Assembly: GCA_037576215.1 (NCBI GenBank) | Contig: JBANDB010000017.1 | Span: 1,054,001 to 1,118,000 of the forward strand | Direction of reading: 5' to 3' | DNA length: 64,000 nt | DNA from: Armillaria gallica | Lineage: Eukaryota > Basidiomycota > Agaricomycetes > Agaricales > Physalacriaceae | In this document: positions 24,991-36,787 of the stretch, piece by piece | How positions within the stretch are numbered: position 1 is the stretch's first letter | Layout of the letters: every line of letters begins with the position of its first letter | Made by a program: the position numbers and the translations under genes | Notes under the pieces: model-generated | Database searches by the model: none | What the model saw: the letters and a program-made list of their open reading frames with translations, nothing else | What the model was told of the DNA's origin: nothing

Positions 24991-27197
24991 CTATTGAGTG
25001 TAAATGTAGATTCCACGGAAGGACTGGAGACAACAAAACATTGAGCAGACGGCATTTGAGATTGCAGAGAGTACGCACGAAGTGAACATCGGTATAGGCG
25101 GAACCGGTGTTAAGAATGTAGTTCGCGGCATTACTGTTTCCAGTGATCTCTGCACAGCTGCTGCCTTGGCCGCCAGCGTTTTCTGATGAACGACATTAGA
25201 CAATACCAAGTCATTTAAGTTTACGACTTACCAGTGGACCAAATATCAGCGCCGGCGAAGCTTCCACCGAGGTTGGTGTTGATGACCATCATGAGGTCCT
25301 TGAAGTGCGAGTTGGGGTCGCAAGAGTCAGCGCTATACTGTACGACAGCGTCCCAGGTACTGGGGTTGGGAGATCCGCTGACGATATCATCAGGAACGCT
25401 ACCGGTGTTCCAGAAGTACATGCTGATGCCAGACTCGGTAAACTGGAGAGCGTAGACACCACCATCGGCCTGGTTGAACGGAAGACCGAACGAGGACGTG
25501 GAATCAAGAGAAAGGCCACAGCCAGTCGTAGACACGCGGGCGTTGCAATTACTATCACCTTGTACAATCAAGGATGCTTGAACTAGGGATGACAGTGTTG
25601 AGGCGGACATAGTGCATCCATCGCCGGAGTGGATGGAAACAATGTTCTTGGTGTAGCTACACCTCGTCAGTACCTAAGATCTGGCCAATTGATAGCGATA
25701 CTTACTAGTTGACACCCTCGACTACATCCTGGAGAGATGGGTCAGTATTGGCGGAAGAAGTCAGGAAATCAAAAACACACAATTTCACCATCATCTGGCC
25801 AGTTAGAGCCAGTGAACCACACAGCAGGCCAGCTAAAACAAGGTCAGTGATGATAGTGGGCACAGAGCGCACGCGACTAACGTTCCGCAGGCGGCAGGAA
25901 TTTCCTTGATATCAAACAAGAACAAGTAGCCTGGATACGGTATTAGTGATATTGATGGTTAGGAGCAGGAACAGCAGCTTCGTCTTACCTGGGTTGAAGG
26001 TAGTACTTGAAACCATCCGAACTGAGTTACGAAGAGCCACTGTTCTACACAGTCATCAGCCATCTCCCGCTTGTGAGGAACAGGGATTTGAGCCGCTCAC
26101 TCGGCAGTATCGATGGCAATGATCACGTTCTCATCGCCGTCGAGATAAACGAGACCTGATGAAGTACCATTCACGTAGTTCGCCACGCCATCATTGTCAG
26201 CGGCCGCGACATCACTATTCAGACCGATGAGCGTCTGCCTTGGAAAGAATAAACACCTGCATACTAGTGGAAATAGTCGATCAAATCCTGGCCCTTCAAC
26301 GGGGTCTTAAGTGTCCAGCCATCGCTAGACGTCGTGTATGAGGTGCCTACGTTACCCCCACTCGATGATGAGGCTGAGGTCGAGGCAGCAGCAGACGATG
26401 ACGACGCTATTACAGTATTAGTTCATCACCCTTTCGAAAAAGTAAAGAGTACGCACTAGAGGTAGTGGGGGCAACAAAGGTATTCTGGTCTTCAGTAGTC
26501 GATGCAAATGTTGTCGTCGCTTCAGTCGTCGGAGCCGCTTCAGACGTTGTCTCTATCGTAGTAGCTGCCTCAGTGGATGTTATTGCCACAGCTTGAGAAG
26601 TCGTCGAAGCAGAGTCATCGGCAAATGACCATGTAACGTTCACTGCATAGAAGAAATGGCCATGTCAGGATGCGTCACGACGACGATAGATAGTGCGGCG
26701 ACATACAAACGCCGGATGTCAATTCTGACAAGGCTCCAAATGCAGCCACTGAAAGATACACGTTGGCCGAATCACCGCAATCTTTGCAAGCATCTGTGAC
26801 CGTAACATCGATAGACTTGGAAGGGTCGTCTCTCAGAGAAACAGTGACCTGTAAAAAAAATCATCAGATACCAAAGCACAGACTCCGAATGTCGGCGCAC
26901 AGTTTTGAAGCAGTTATCCTTGCTTTCCCAAGTCACGTAGTCTGTGCTCAAACCAACGATATAATCTGTGTCCTTAGAATATACACCGCAAGCAGTCATA
27001 GTGCTGTTCTAAAGAACAAAGTCAGAAGACAATCAAGAAATGCCAGCGAATACCCCTACTTGGAATCCATAGTAGGCGATACCAGTCTCAGAGCGTGCTT
27101 GCAATCTAGATGACCGCCTGGTATGCCTTTTGAAGCCGTGGGACGCGAAAACCGAGGAGGCAAGAGCAAGTAAAGTGAACTGAAGTGATAGCCGCAT
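24991..27197 (-). pseudogene. RlpA-like DPBB domain fused to GH16 glucanase-like domain, with an in-frame stop
   Basis: Exons in order: 27197-27060 (signal peptide), 27008-26901, 26848-26707, 26642-26457, 26406 to about 26267, then about 26237-26101, 26044-25989, 25930-25882, 25832-25781, 25728-25706, 25656-25232, 25182-25079, 25023-24991. The N-terminal part is an RlpA/expansin-like double-psi beta-barrel (STMTACGVYSKDTDYIVGLS, then VTDACKDCGDSANVYLS). A Ser/Thr-rich linker follows, then a GH16 domain with catalytic motif GEIDVVEG and a normal GH16 C-terminus. At 26266-26264 the frame meets TAG where Trp would be expected (IDYFH-stop-QTLIG). The only junction there would be a 26 nt intron that still creates TAG. 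The gene is therefore either interrupted or needs an unusual splice. Family role: cell-wall beta-glucan processing, secreted. Confidence 0.7.
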
Positions 27198-27260
27198 TGT
27201 AAACGAACGTGAAAGCTACGATGGGTCGTTGGCTCTTGGATGGCCAGGAATACAGAGGGG

Positions 27261-27268
27261 TTTATATA
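27261..27268 (-). promoter_or_regulatory. TATA box of the DPBB-GH16 gene
   Basis: TATATAAA on the minus strand, 63 bases upstream of the start codon at 27197. The spacing is typical for a strongly or conditionally expressed fungal secreted-protein gene. Confidence 0.6.
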
Positions 27269-28322
27269 CGAGAGCGTATGCCTAAAGAGAGAGTGGAATT
27301 TCGAAAGAGCGTAGTGCGTAACCGGGGGGCGGGTGGAGATGAGAGAAGAAAAGAAAGACTATGTGGGAAAAGTAACTGGGCTCGGGCTTATAGTGACCTA
27401 AAACTGCGCATATTGTCGCGTATTTGACAATCAGCGCATGATCCCTGGAAAAAATTATTACATACACACCATTTTTCAACAGGCAACGCGTCCGTGGGAC
27501 GCATCAAAATCAATCGAGATCACTCAAAAAAGATTAGAACTCGTAAGTCGAGTTTTGCAAAGGATTTCGGACTAAAAAAACTGGGCGCTGCAAGGTCTCA
27601 TCCTCGCCTGCATCGTTCTAATGGATTTCAGCTTGAAAAACACAGACGGTTTGAATGTAGAAGCCGTTTCCCACGCCCCTCAAGGATGTCATCACATGGA
27701 ATTTCTATAACGGGCGTAGCAAATCTCAGCATCCGTCATGACGACCAGGGCATAAAATTGATACTTCGGCATTCTTTTACGAACGACGGGTTCTCCAAGC
27801 CACTTCATCAGACAACATAAGCTGTCTATTAGCAAACTGTCCGCCGCTCTCACAGGAAGTTGAGAACACCGCGAACTCGATGTCAACCTCTATGTAGTTA
27901 CAGTAGGATTGACTTCATGATTCCATCACACTCGAGACTGGGCCCCACGTTCTTGGCGGCTGTGCATGGCACAGCTGGGCTCGTGGAACCTGCATACCAG
28001 GCCAAGGCGGCGACGCACCGGCGCGGCGCCAAGTTATCTTAGAGAACCTTTGCCTAACGAAAGCACAGTCAGAGCGTTCGAGCGCATACTACTACATAAA
28101 GCGAAAAGTGATGTCCCATGAGTCAACTTTACAAGACGCTGAAATAAAACCTTCCCTAGCGGGGCCGCTAATAACAACCAACGCGATCATGATAAGACAG
28201 TCCTGTATCGGCTACATTCCTGCTGGATCTTCCAGTTCTCCAACAAACAATACTTACGTGTTATCCCTCTATGAATACATACATATTGTAACATTCCCGC
28301 AGCAAAATGATAAAAGATTTCG
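27269..28322. other. Intergenic region between two GH16 genes
   Basis: About 1 kb upstream of the DPBB-GH16 gene and downstream of the second GH16 gene. No gene is supported; frames are short and in changing phases. The part nearest 27269 is the presumed promoter. Confidence 0.6.
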
Positions 28323-30063
28323 TTAGTCGAGTTGGTAAAACTTGACACTTTTGATTTCCCAGTCTGTCAACTCCATGAACATCGGAATACGGACTCAAGG
28401 AAAGGACCACTCACAAGCTTCGTCAAACGACGCTCCGCTAGCCCGGACAAAAGCTTCACAAGTCGAATATCCCGTCCGTGTAGCGCAACTTTGGTCTTGG
28501 CCTGGTGTCCCCGAGCTGTTCCACGCAGTACCCGCCCAGTCACCGCTGACGCCAAAATTAGCCATCGTTTCTTTCCGGAAAGAATTTGGCTAACCACAGA
28601 GTCGTGTCGAAGATGAACGAATGATCGTAGAAATATTCAGTCGAATTGCATGTTGATGAAGGCCAGTTAGCCATCGGTACACCCCATCCATCGGGGACAG
28701 GCGTTCCAGCGTCAACATCCGCTGGAACGGAGTCCGAAGTCCAAAAGTACACCTCAATGCCATCGTCATCCCATTTCACTACGGCGGACGCGTAATGAGT
28801 GCGTGTTTGTGTGAGAAGAGATCCATACACACTAGCATATACCCCACCACCGTTGCCATTGAAGGCAGCGCCGAAAGAGACGTCAGATGCGGAGCGGAAT
28901 CCGCAGCCCGCGTTGCCGGTCTCGTTTGCTGCGCAGTTGGTCCCGCCAACCGCAGTGCCAGTTATATTAAGCGTAGCGGCATTTATGGACGGTAAAGAAC
29001 ATCCAGAATCCGTATGAAGCGTCGCTTGATTATCCGTGTAGTCGTTAATCCCTTCCACAATGTCTAATCATGAACATTTAGTCCAAAACAGAAACAGAAA
29101 CGCATAGAACGGAATAAACCAATTTCTCCCCCAACGGGCCAGTTAGGCCCTGCATACGATCGGTTCAATCGTAAACAGACAGATCAGCGACGCTTCTCTT
29201 ACCGTTCGACCACCACGCACTGCATGAAGAAAGTGTGAATGGACGCCGGGAATGACGGATAACACGACTCACGGCCACGTTCCACAGCCCGTCGGAATAT
29301 GTATGGAGTCCATAATCACAAGGACTTTAGTGTATGTACTCTCCGTGGTTATGCGGATGCTTTGACGGTTTTCAGATACCGTTGCTGTCGTCTCCACACG
29401 CATAATAGCATGGCCATCGGAATTCACTTCCACCAAGCCATTTGATCTCTATTCTCTGGCCGTTAGACCTGGAAAGATTCAACAAATTCGTAGACGCACT
29501 CCAATGGTCTCATTGACATAATCTACAATACCTGTAAGAGTGTTCAATAGCGCGTACAAACTAATCAGACACGCAAACCACGAGCCATTAGTCGGGTCCG
29601 AAGTTGTCCAGAAAGTCCAGCCGTTAAAAAAATCTGTGCCATTCTAGACCGCTATATCAACGTCCGTTGCAAATCTACAGGAATTTCAACGCACATGATC
29701 TTCTACCAAGGTATACGGCGAGGAAAAAGACGAAGCAGTGGCTGATGCACTCCCAGTGGACGCCGTTCCGGTGCTGCTCGCCCGAGAGGTGGTCGAGCCA
29801 CCGATACCACTGCCATCAAAGCCGCCACGGTATGTATTGCCGCTCGAGTTCAATGACCCAATTTGACAATAAGTTAACTGCGTCTGGGGTACGATTTGGG
29901 TTTGTTGGGAGACCAGCAATGTACCAAAGGCCAGGCGCAGATCGCGCGCTATGTTTTTGGTGTGGCGAAAAGCAACGTCGTGAACACGGGAAACAAATGT
30001 TGCCGAAGCACCGTGGCAGGCGATGAGGAGGATGTACAGTGATAACGCATGGAGAAGGAACAT
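28323..30063 (-). CDS. Secreted GH16 glucanase-like protein
   Basis: Nine exons: 30063-29695, 29643-29586, 29531-29500, 29448-29273, 29219-29203, 29149-29120, 29063-28595, 28545-28415, 28363-28323, giving 440 aa. It has an N-terminal signal peptide, then a Ser/Thr/Gly-rich segment to about residue 115, then GH16: FFNGWTFWTTSDPTNG, SNGLVEVNSDGHAI, WPVGGEIDIVEGIND (catalytic Glu-x-Asp-x-x-Glu), FDTTLCGDWAG, and a normal end at WEIKSVKFYQ. It is similar in plan to the GH16 half of the neighbour at 25-26 kb but lacks the barrel domain. The intron at 29585-29532 starts GC rather than GT and is a multiple of three without stops, so it may be retained as 18 extra residues. Role by family: hydrolysis or transfer on beta-1,3/1,4-glucan outside the cell. 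Confidence 0.87.
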
Positions 30064-30811
30064 TTAGACTCTAGAGAGGAAAGGCCCGTCTAATAACTTC
30101 AATTGGCTGAAGAAGAAATGAACAATAAGTAGCACAGAAGGGAAGAGTAGGAAGTGGCGGTAAAGGAAGGAAAGTGGGCCTACACCTGTTAGCAGAACAA
30201 CGGGGCAACAAGTGGGACACATTGAACTGAACAGACGGGACGGTCCGACAGGCCGGACGTCGTGCTTGCTTGACATAAAGTGACGTCAGCGCAGCCGAAG
30301 CTTAAGCATCCACCCACTGGTCCCACTCGATGTGTCCAAGATGTGCCCCCTGCCCAGGCCCTTAGCAGGCAAAACGTGCCTCTTATAAGCATGGACCGGA
30401 TTCTATCCTTTGACACGCGCAAGACAGGCTAACTCTGGCACAGCACCGTTCACCCTGGCCAAGCTTGGGCCAAGTTCAGTGATTGTAGTTGCGAAGTTGC
30501 GATCAGTCACTGCGGCGCCTCCAAGGCGGCTCATATTTTTGGTATGCAGAGGCACTGATAAGGCACTACGTGATATATTTACACTGATGCTTGATATATA
30601 TTCACTTGCACGTTGCAACATGCTGCCTCGTCGGAATGTACTTCTCGCACGACGTCATAAAACAACACAGGGGCAAGGCAGATACACCGGGATCATTGAC
30701 GATGACAAGTTACTTGTCTTCACTGGTTACTAGGAGAGTTCTTTTTAGATTATGGACAAGTTTAGATTTGTTCTGGCAGTATTTATAGCCACAATTTAAA
30801 AAAATTAACGA
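30064..30811. other. Intergenic region, promoter of second GH16 gene
   Basis: This lies between the start of the minus-strand GH16 gene and the 3' end of the GH31 gene. Pyrimidine-rich runs on the minus strand precede the GH16 start. A plus frame at 30410-30733 has no recognisable features. Confidence 0.55.
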
Positions 30812-33670
30812 TCAAACAGGCACATGTACCGTAACCATCGTATCCTGACTGACCGCAGCATCGAGCTCCATCCCCAATTCATTGATGATTCTGACCCTCC
30901 AGGGACCCCTCACAGTCCCTCTTATAACACTCACAGTAACTCTAGTCCTTGAACTTCCTTCCACCTTCAAGAGGGCCACGATGTCACCTTCGCTATTTGG
31001 GAGCTCAACCTCGATTTCCATCCTTTCCTTCAAAGGCGGATTCACAAGAACGGTAAAATCCGAAGTGTAATCGTAAACAGCCAGTTTCCGACCATGGCTG
31101 CGACTTGGGTTTCCCATGACGACAGCGCCGCCAGGCTTCAGAAGAAGAGGGAGGCTCATGAAGTCGTGAGTCTCGGTAAAGTACTTGGGGCCAGTGCGGG
31201 TCTTCCTATCTATTATTCCGTACCAATTGCCTTCCGGAACGTAGAACTGCACAGTTCCTTCGGCGTTGAAGACGGGGGCAACCATGAGATTAGGCCCAAG
31301 CATGTACTGCGTATCTATGTTCCAAGCCGTTGGATCTTCCGGAAATTCAACGAATAATGGGCGCATCATAGGAACTCCCGTCTGGTGCGTTTTGATCGCC
31401 GTGATAAACAGATAAGGCATCAAGGTCAGTTTAAGATCGATGAATTTCTTCAAAACTACGTCGGCTTCGCCCGACTCGTCAAGAAGCCAGGGTACCTGTA
31501 CGTTAGATTAGTTCATCTTCATCTTTATAACAGCGAAAGAAGTTTACACGGAAGCTCCCACTCCCATGAAGACGGGAATGACTTGACAACGATCCGAAGG
31601 CGAACCAACGTTTGTAAAGGGCCGGATCAGGCTTTCCTTCAAAACCGCCTTTGACATTTGTCAGCAGCAATGTAAGGCGATGGCGGCGGAGCACGAGTAC
31701 CGATATCGTGAGCCCAATAACCAAATCCGCAAAGTCCCAGGCTCATACCACCTCGCAGAGTCTCAGCCATAGCCTCGAAGGTCGACATCGGGTCACCTCC
31801 CCAATGGACCGGGAAGCGTTGACCTCCAGCCGTTGCTGAACGCGCGAAAACCACGGCTTGGCGCTTCCCCTTGTACTTCTCAATGACGTCAAACGTGACC
31901 TTGTTGTACAAAAATGCGTAGTAGTTGTGCATCTTTTCTGGGTTAGACCCGTCGAAATAGACCGTGTTACCGGTGGGAATTCGTTCACCAAAATCGGTCT
32001 ACATGTGGATGAAGGTGAATAGTACACACACAGGCAGGAAAAGATAGTACCTTGAAGCAGTCCACTCCCATATCCATGAGGGTCGTCAGCATTGACTGGT
32101 ACCATTTGCACGCCTCGGGATTCGTAAAGTCCACCCATGCCATGCCTGCTTGCTAAGTGTGCACGTAAATACGATGGAACAGATAGGATAACCAGAAAGA
32201 TGTACCCAGTAATCGTACTGCCACACACTTCCATCTTGCTTCTTGATGAAGTAGCCCTTCTTCGCGCCTTCGTCAAAAATCTTGCTCTCTTGCGCTATAT
32301 AAGGATTTATCCAGACACAGATCTTGTACCCCTTCTCCTTGAGCCGTGCCAGCTGCCCTCTGGCATCCGGGAAGAGATCGGCATCAAATTCGTAATCGCA
32401 CCAGTGAAATCCTTTCATCCAGAAACAATCGAAATGAAAAACGCCAACAGAAATGTCACGGTCCTCCATCCCTTTCAAGAATTTAGTTACCGTTTCTTCG
32501 TCATAGTTTGTCGTGAATGATGTCGACAACCAGAGATTGAACGTCCAGGCAGGAGGAAGGGCAGGGCGACCAGTGATCATCGTGTATCGCTCGATGATGG
32601 CCGCAGGCGTGGGGCCGTGAATAATGTAGGCGGACAGTTTCTCAAAAGGTACAGATATATTGACACGCGTGGTTCCTGTGAGAAGGTAAATATATCGCCG
32701 ATGTTCAAGAGAAGCGAAGCATACTTTCGCTTTGGACCTCAAAACTGACAGCACCTGGACACGCAACGAATATCCCATAGCCCCGGGAACTGATGTAGAA
32801 GGGCACGTTCTTATACGTTAATTCAGACGACGTCCCACCATCCTCATTCCACATGTCTACGGTCTGACAGAAATTTGGTAAGGGGTCGACGCGCAAATAA
32901 GACGAAACGTAACGAACCTGGCCATTCTTGATGAACGATCCAAATCGTTCTCCGAGACCGTATATCTTCTCGCCAACAGAAAGCTGGAACTGCATTGTCA
33001 TCCACTTCTTTCCCTGGTCAGGATCGGATAGAGTGAGATTGGGATGATCAAAGTTTGTATCGTGCTTGACATAACCGATAGATCGCCAGCCAAGTTGAGT
33101 GAGAAGGTAGTTTGATGAAGATGAGATACTGGTCGGATTCTTGACGCCTTGTGACTTGATGTCAAGGTTAAAAGTCCCCGGAAGCGTATTGAATGCGGCG
33201 GACAGGGTTTTGGTCGCGATCTTGAGCTCTGCGTCGGTCTTTGATGTTTGCAGCCCATCTTGCCGATCAGCGGACTGGTTAGATAGTTTTGAGATGGTCT
33301 TTCAAGTGATAACTTGCAAAAAAAGCCTACGAGTTTGTCAATGTTGATATCAGGGAACACTTCATAGTCGGGGCCATCTAACGTCGGCTGCTGCGCCTTC
33401 CAGTGATAAGCTTCAAGGAACAGGGTATCAGGGATTGGCGAAGAGCACTCCATAGTGATGGTCGGGTTATTGAGTGTATCGCCACGATGATTGATGCGCT
33501 TCGTCGACTGCACATCCACAATAAGCACGAGTTATGCGGGGAGTCACCCACAGACTTACCACAACACATCGTATGCGATCTTCAAAGGCTTCACTCTTGA
33601 CGACTTCCGTGGCCCAACTGATGGAAACGTGCGGACCGACCCACCACATGCCGCTGGAGAACTTGACCAT
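30812..33670 (-). CDS. GH31 alpha-xylosidase
   Basis: Nine exons: 33670-33560, 33507-33331, 33274-32918, 32863-32725, 32675-32206, 32152-32051, 31998-31701, 31648-31548, 31495-30812, giving 812 aa with phase kept throughout. The N-terminal beta domain contains KIYGLGERFG. The barrel contains PPAWTFNLWLS, FHFDCFWM, the nucleophile motif KTDFGE (Asp454) and the acid/base region FPVHWGGD (Asp521), then GLCGFGYWAHDIGG. Substrate-site and C-terminal beta domains follow normally. There is no signal peptide, so the enzyme is probably intracellular, cleaving alpha-xylosyl units from imported xyloglucan oligosaccharides. All catalytic residues are present. The alpha-xylosidase call (versus alpha-glucosidase) rests on the overall resemblance to the YicI-like branch. 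Confidence 0.9.
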
Positions 33671-34795
33671 GGTGGGCGAATTGGAACGTCTTCGATACTC
33701 GGAGACACCGGGGAGTTATATGGACTGGGAGAAAGATGACACGAGACCCCGAGAATCACTGATAATGAGAGCAGATCGATAGTGGCGTGCGTCACCTGGG
33801 GAGGAGCGTCACGGTCCGGCTGAGCATTGCTTAAGCGTATGAAAATCAACTCGGGCTGATATTAGTCCCTGTTGCTAATTGTAGAGTTTCTAGGCAGCAT
33901 TTTCAAGGCTACCGCGACGCAGCGCGGTTAAAGGCCCGCGATACCCTGAAGGAAGACCTCGTCGCAGGTCATGTTCTTTCATTTTATCTGAGCGGGCCGG
34001 TATCTGCCACCGTGACCTTACAGCAAAAATTAGTGATAGAGTGATTGTATTGAAGGGACTGTTATAGTACCTGCCTTCGCGTCTTGAGGTCGAAGACCTT
34101 AACAATAGGTATAGTTGCCGTGTCGAGCTTCTTCGAATTTCTCCACGATCCAATTGGCCGATAGGATATTGAACTCCAACATCGACAAAGGCCTACTGCG
34201 ACGCCTTGAATAGCTATGTTTATGAAAGGGTGGGGCTTTGTTCTGTAGTAGTCATTGAGAAATAATTTAAATTTTGACCGGCCGTGCGCTAGGAAATTAT
34301 TTAATCTACATCCGGACAAGACGAGGGATAAAATGCCAGTGGGAGATTTGTGAGAGCTGTTACATGTAATTAGCATTAGGTATAGCATACTGACAGCTAC
34401 ACACAGTTTTATCGAATCTTGCAGATCAACGCCTCCCAGATGCTAACGTTTCGGTCGATTGTCATGTTTTTTCTTTGCTCAGACAAAGGCGTTCCACCCT
34501 AACTAAATATCGTAGGCAATGAATGATGGGGGTATTCAAGTAGCAGAAGGGCACTCACGACCAGGACCGTATGTTTTTTGTCCCTTTCAAGAGGCAAGCA
34601 GAAGACGTCGTGACTCGGGGGGCCCGTCCACTGAATGGTCACTCTGTCGGGAACGCGCTGCATATAGCGGCAAAGAATGTGATACATATGCCTCAGCGAA
34701 GAGCAAAGAGGGCAAAGAGAGTGGGGTATGCAAGAGAAAATCCCTAATGGATTTAGTGATATCGGTAAATCTCCATCGGCATCTAAAGCCCTGAT
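33671..34795. other. Intergenic region upstream of GH31 gene
   Basis: About 1.1 kb between the GH31 start and the end of DAD3. Several AT-rich stretches occur (34000-34400). No conserved frame or RNA gene is visible. The 200 bases next to 33671 are the presumed promoter. Confidence 0.55.
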
Positions 34796-35189
34796 TTATT
34801 GCTGTTCGTTGATGACGCCCCAGATAGAGGCCTTGAACTAGTCGCGGCACGGGTCGTCAGCCTGTGGTCAAGCTTGCAAGTGGAATGTACACACCAATGT
34901 CAATACCAGCCCCATCTTCTTCTCCAGATCCCTCAAGCGCGCCAACAACTGTTCATCAGGCTCCTTCGACAATCCCTTGGCTTTGCTAGCCACCTAGAAG
35001 CGACACTTCGTAAAGTAGCAATTTACATAGCAGGCTTATATCTACCTGCTTGACGTTCGCAGCCAATTTTGCGTACTCCCATAGGACATCTGCTTCAAGT
35101 GGGGTGAGGCTAGGATGGCCGGTGTATGGATTGTTGAGAAAGACGGGATCTGAGGCAGAAGAGGGAGCAGGTGGCGGGGTAACGCTCAT
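34796..35189 (-). CDS. DAD3: DASH complex subunit Dad3
   Basis: Three exons: 35189-35046, 34993-34895, 34837-34796, giving 94 aa, the normal size for Dad3. The family core is plain: NPYTGHPSLTPLEADVLWEY, then LAANVKQVASKAKGLSKEPD, QLLARLRDLEKKMGLVLTLF and a C-terminal KASIWGVI. It is a nuclear kinetochore protein of the DASH/Dam1 ring that couples microtubules to chromosomes. Both introns are GT-AG. An in-frame ATG 24 bases upstream (35213) is possible, but the second Met (followed by SVTPPP) has the better context. It lies 360 bases from the 3' end of fibrillarin on the same strand. Confidence 0.92.
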
Positions 35190-35549
35190 CGTGATGATGG
35201 CAGTAGCTAACAAAGCTGCAGATCACGTTCCGGGCCGATGGCCCTCCTCTAGAAATTAAATATTCTCCAACAAATACCAGATCATGATTACTTGACGCCA
35301 TCTTTCTAATGTCACTCCGACTTTTCAGTTACGGGACCCATTGGAATACATCAAATCTACATTTATAGAATTAAATAGGATGGACAGCAAAAAAATCATT
35401 GTTGTAGGGCAGGACGCTGCACCAGATACTTTTGTAGATGAAAAAAGGTATCCAACTGGCCAAGATAGCGTTCACTCTCGGCGTCCAACCGAGACAACGC
35501 TGTTCAAGGCCCTGCGGATGAATATGGCTGAAGGCAACAAGGTGAGGAA
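35190..35549. other. Short intergenic spacer between DAD3 and NOP1
   Basis: This contains the DAD3 promoter and the fibrillarin 3' UTR, both on the minus strand. The plus frame at 35341-35580 is a shadow of these sequences. No other feature is seen. Confidence 0.6.
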
Positions 35550-36787
35550 TCAAGCGCTGGGTGCGCCATGCCGCAGGTAGACAGCTACAGTACAAAAGAA
35601 TCAGACAAGGTCTGCGTCAAAAAAAAAAAACAACATACCTGATACCATAGCGTGATCTCGCTCATAAGGTTCTAGAGGAACCTGCTCAAGAGCCTTGAAA
35701 TGCTCCTTCTGCAGCTTCGCGACTTCTGATGCAAAGACAGCATCAGGAGCCGCCGTTGAGTCGATACAGCTGGCTTTTATTGATATAACCACATGTCCGC
35801 CGACTTTGAGGAAATGTTCCGCGTTCAGAATGACAATGCGAGCCTGGTCTGGCTGCGCAACATCAGCGAAGATGACATCGACCTGTGATAGCAGCATTCG
35901 GTATTTTTGCGGCATACGGGCATCTTCGACGATAGCTAAGACGAAAAGGTGTGAGTATATAAGTGGATATAACTGCGAGCTGCCTTACGAATAACATTTG
36001 TTCGCTTCTTGGCCATACCGATGAGGTCACGGCCAGATCGTAATGAGAATTCGACTGCATATACGACGCCTTCCTGTAAGTTCAAACCATATGAAAAAAA
36101 AAGTTGGATAAAAGAACAGAAAAAAAGAACGTACCGGTCCAACAATATCAGCAACGTGGCTCACACTCGTTCCACTCGCAGCACCGAGATACAACACCTT
36201 TTTTCCAGGCGCAATGAAAATATCATCGAGACCACCCAATACCCCAGCAGCCAATTTACTCCGGAAAGGATTCCACACCCTGTACTCAACCTTGGTACCG
36301 TCGACGCCGCCCTCGATAGATATCCGTTTCTCGCCGTACACAGATTCGCCTGGGACGAGGTTTTTCGTGACGAGGAGGTGCTCTTTGCCTTTGGCGATGA
36401 AGACACCAGGGTGTCTGTGGGGTTCGAGGACGGTGTTGGAGCCTCCTCTGGCACCGCCTCGTCCTCCACCACGACCGCCCCTGCCTCGTGGGGCACCCCG
36501 ACCTCCGCCTCCTCGTCCGCCGCGGTCACCGCCCCTTCCTCCTCCTCGTCCGCCCCGGCCCTGGACACCACCTCCACGGAAGCCACCACCTGGGAAAAGG
36601 ATATATAGGTATGCATTCTTTGGAAAATGGAACTTGACTCACCCCGTCCACCACGAGCACCTCCACGATCACCTCCACGACCTCTTCCTCCAAATCCGCC
36701 TCGTCCTCCAGGTGCACCTAAAAGAGGTATAATAAGGTCAGTACCTCAAACATACCACATGAAGAACGTCCACAAACCAAAAGCCAT
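35550..36787 (-). CDS. NOP1: Fibrillarin, box C/D snoRNP 2'-O-methyltransferase
   Basis: Six exons: 36787-36778, 36717-36643, 36589-36135, 36073-35989, 35935-35639, 35584-35550, giving 318 aa. The first exon is only 10 nt (Met-Ala-Phe plus one base). Residues 4 to about 75 are the Gly/Arg-rich GAR domain, split over two exons. The methyltransferase fold follows, with the SAM-binding motif [19 protein letters not shown], then [32 protein letters not shown] and [14 protein letters not shown]. It acts in the nucleolus, methylating pre-rRNA guided by C/D snoRNAs. The C-terminus is less typical than usual: after YERDHA it reads [14 protein letters not shown], whereas most homologues end VYRP-like. 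That depends on the last 54 nt intron (35638-35585). The first-exon donor is GTTTGT. Confidence 0.94.

Noticed and set aside
36009..36608. 199-codon plus-strand frame rich in Ser, Thr and Ala
   Set aside because: It is the antisense shadow of the fibrillarin Gly/Arg domain and methyltransferase exons.
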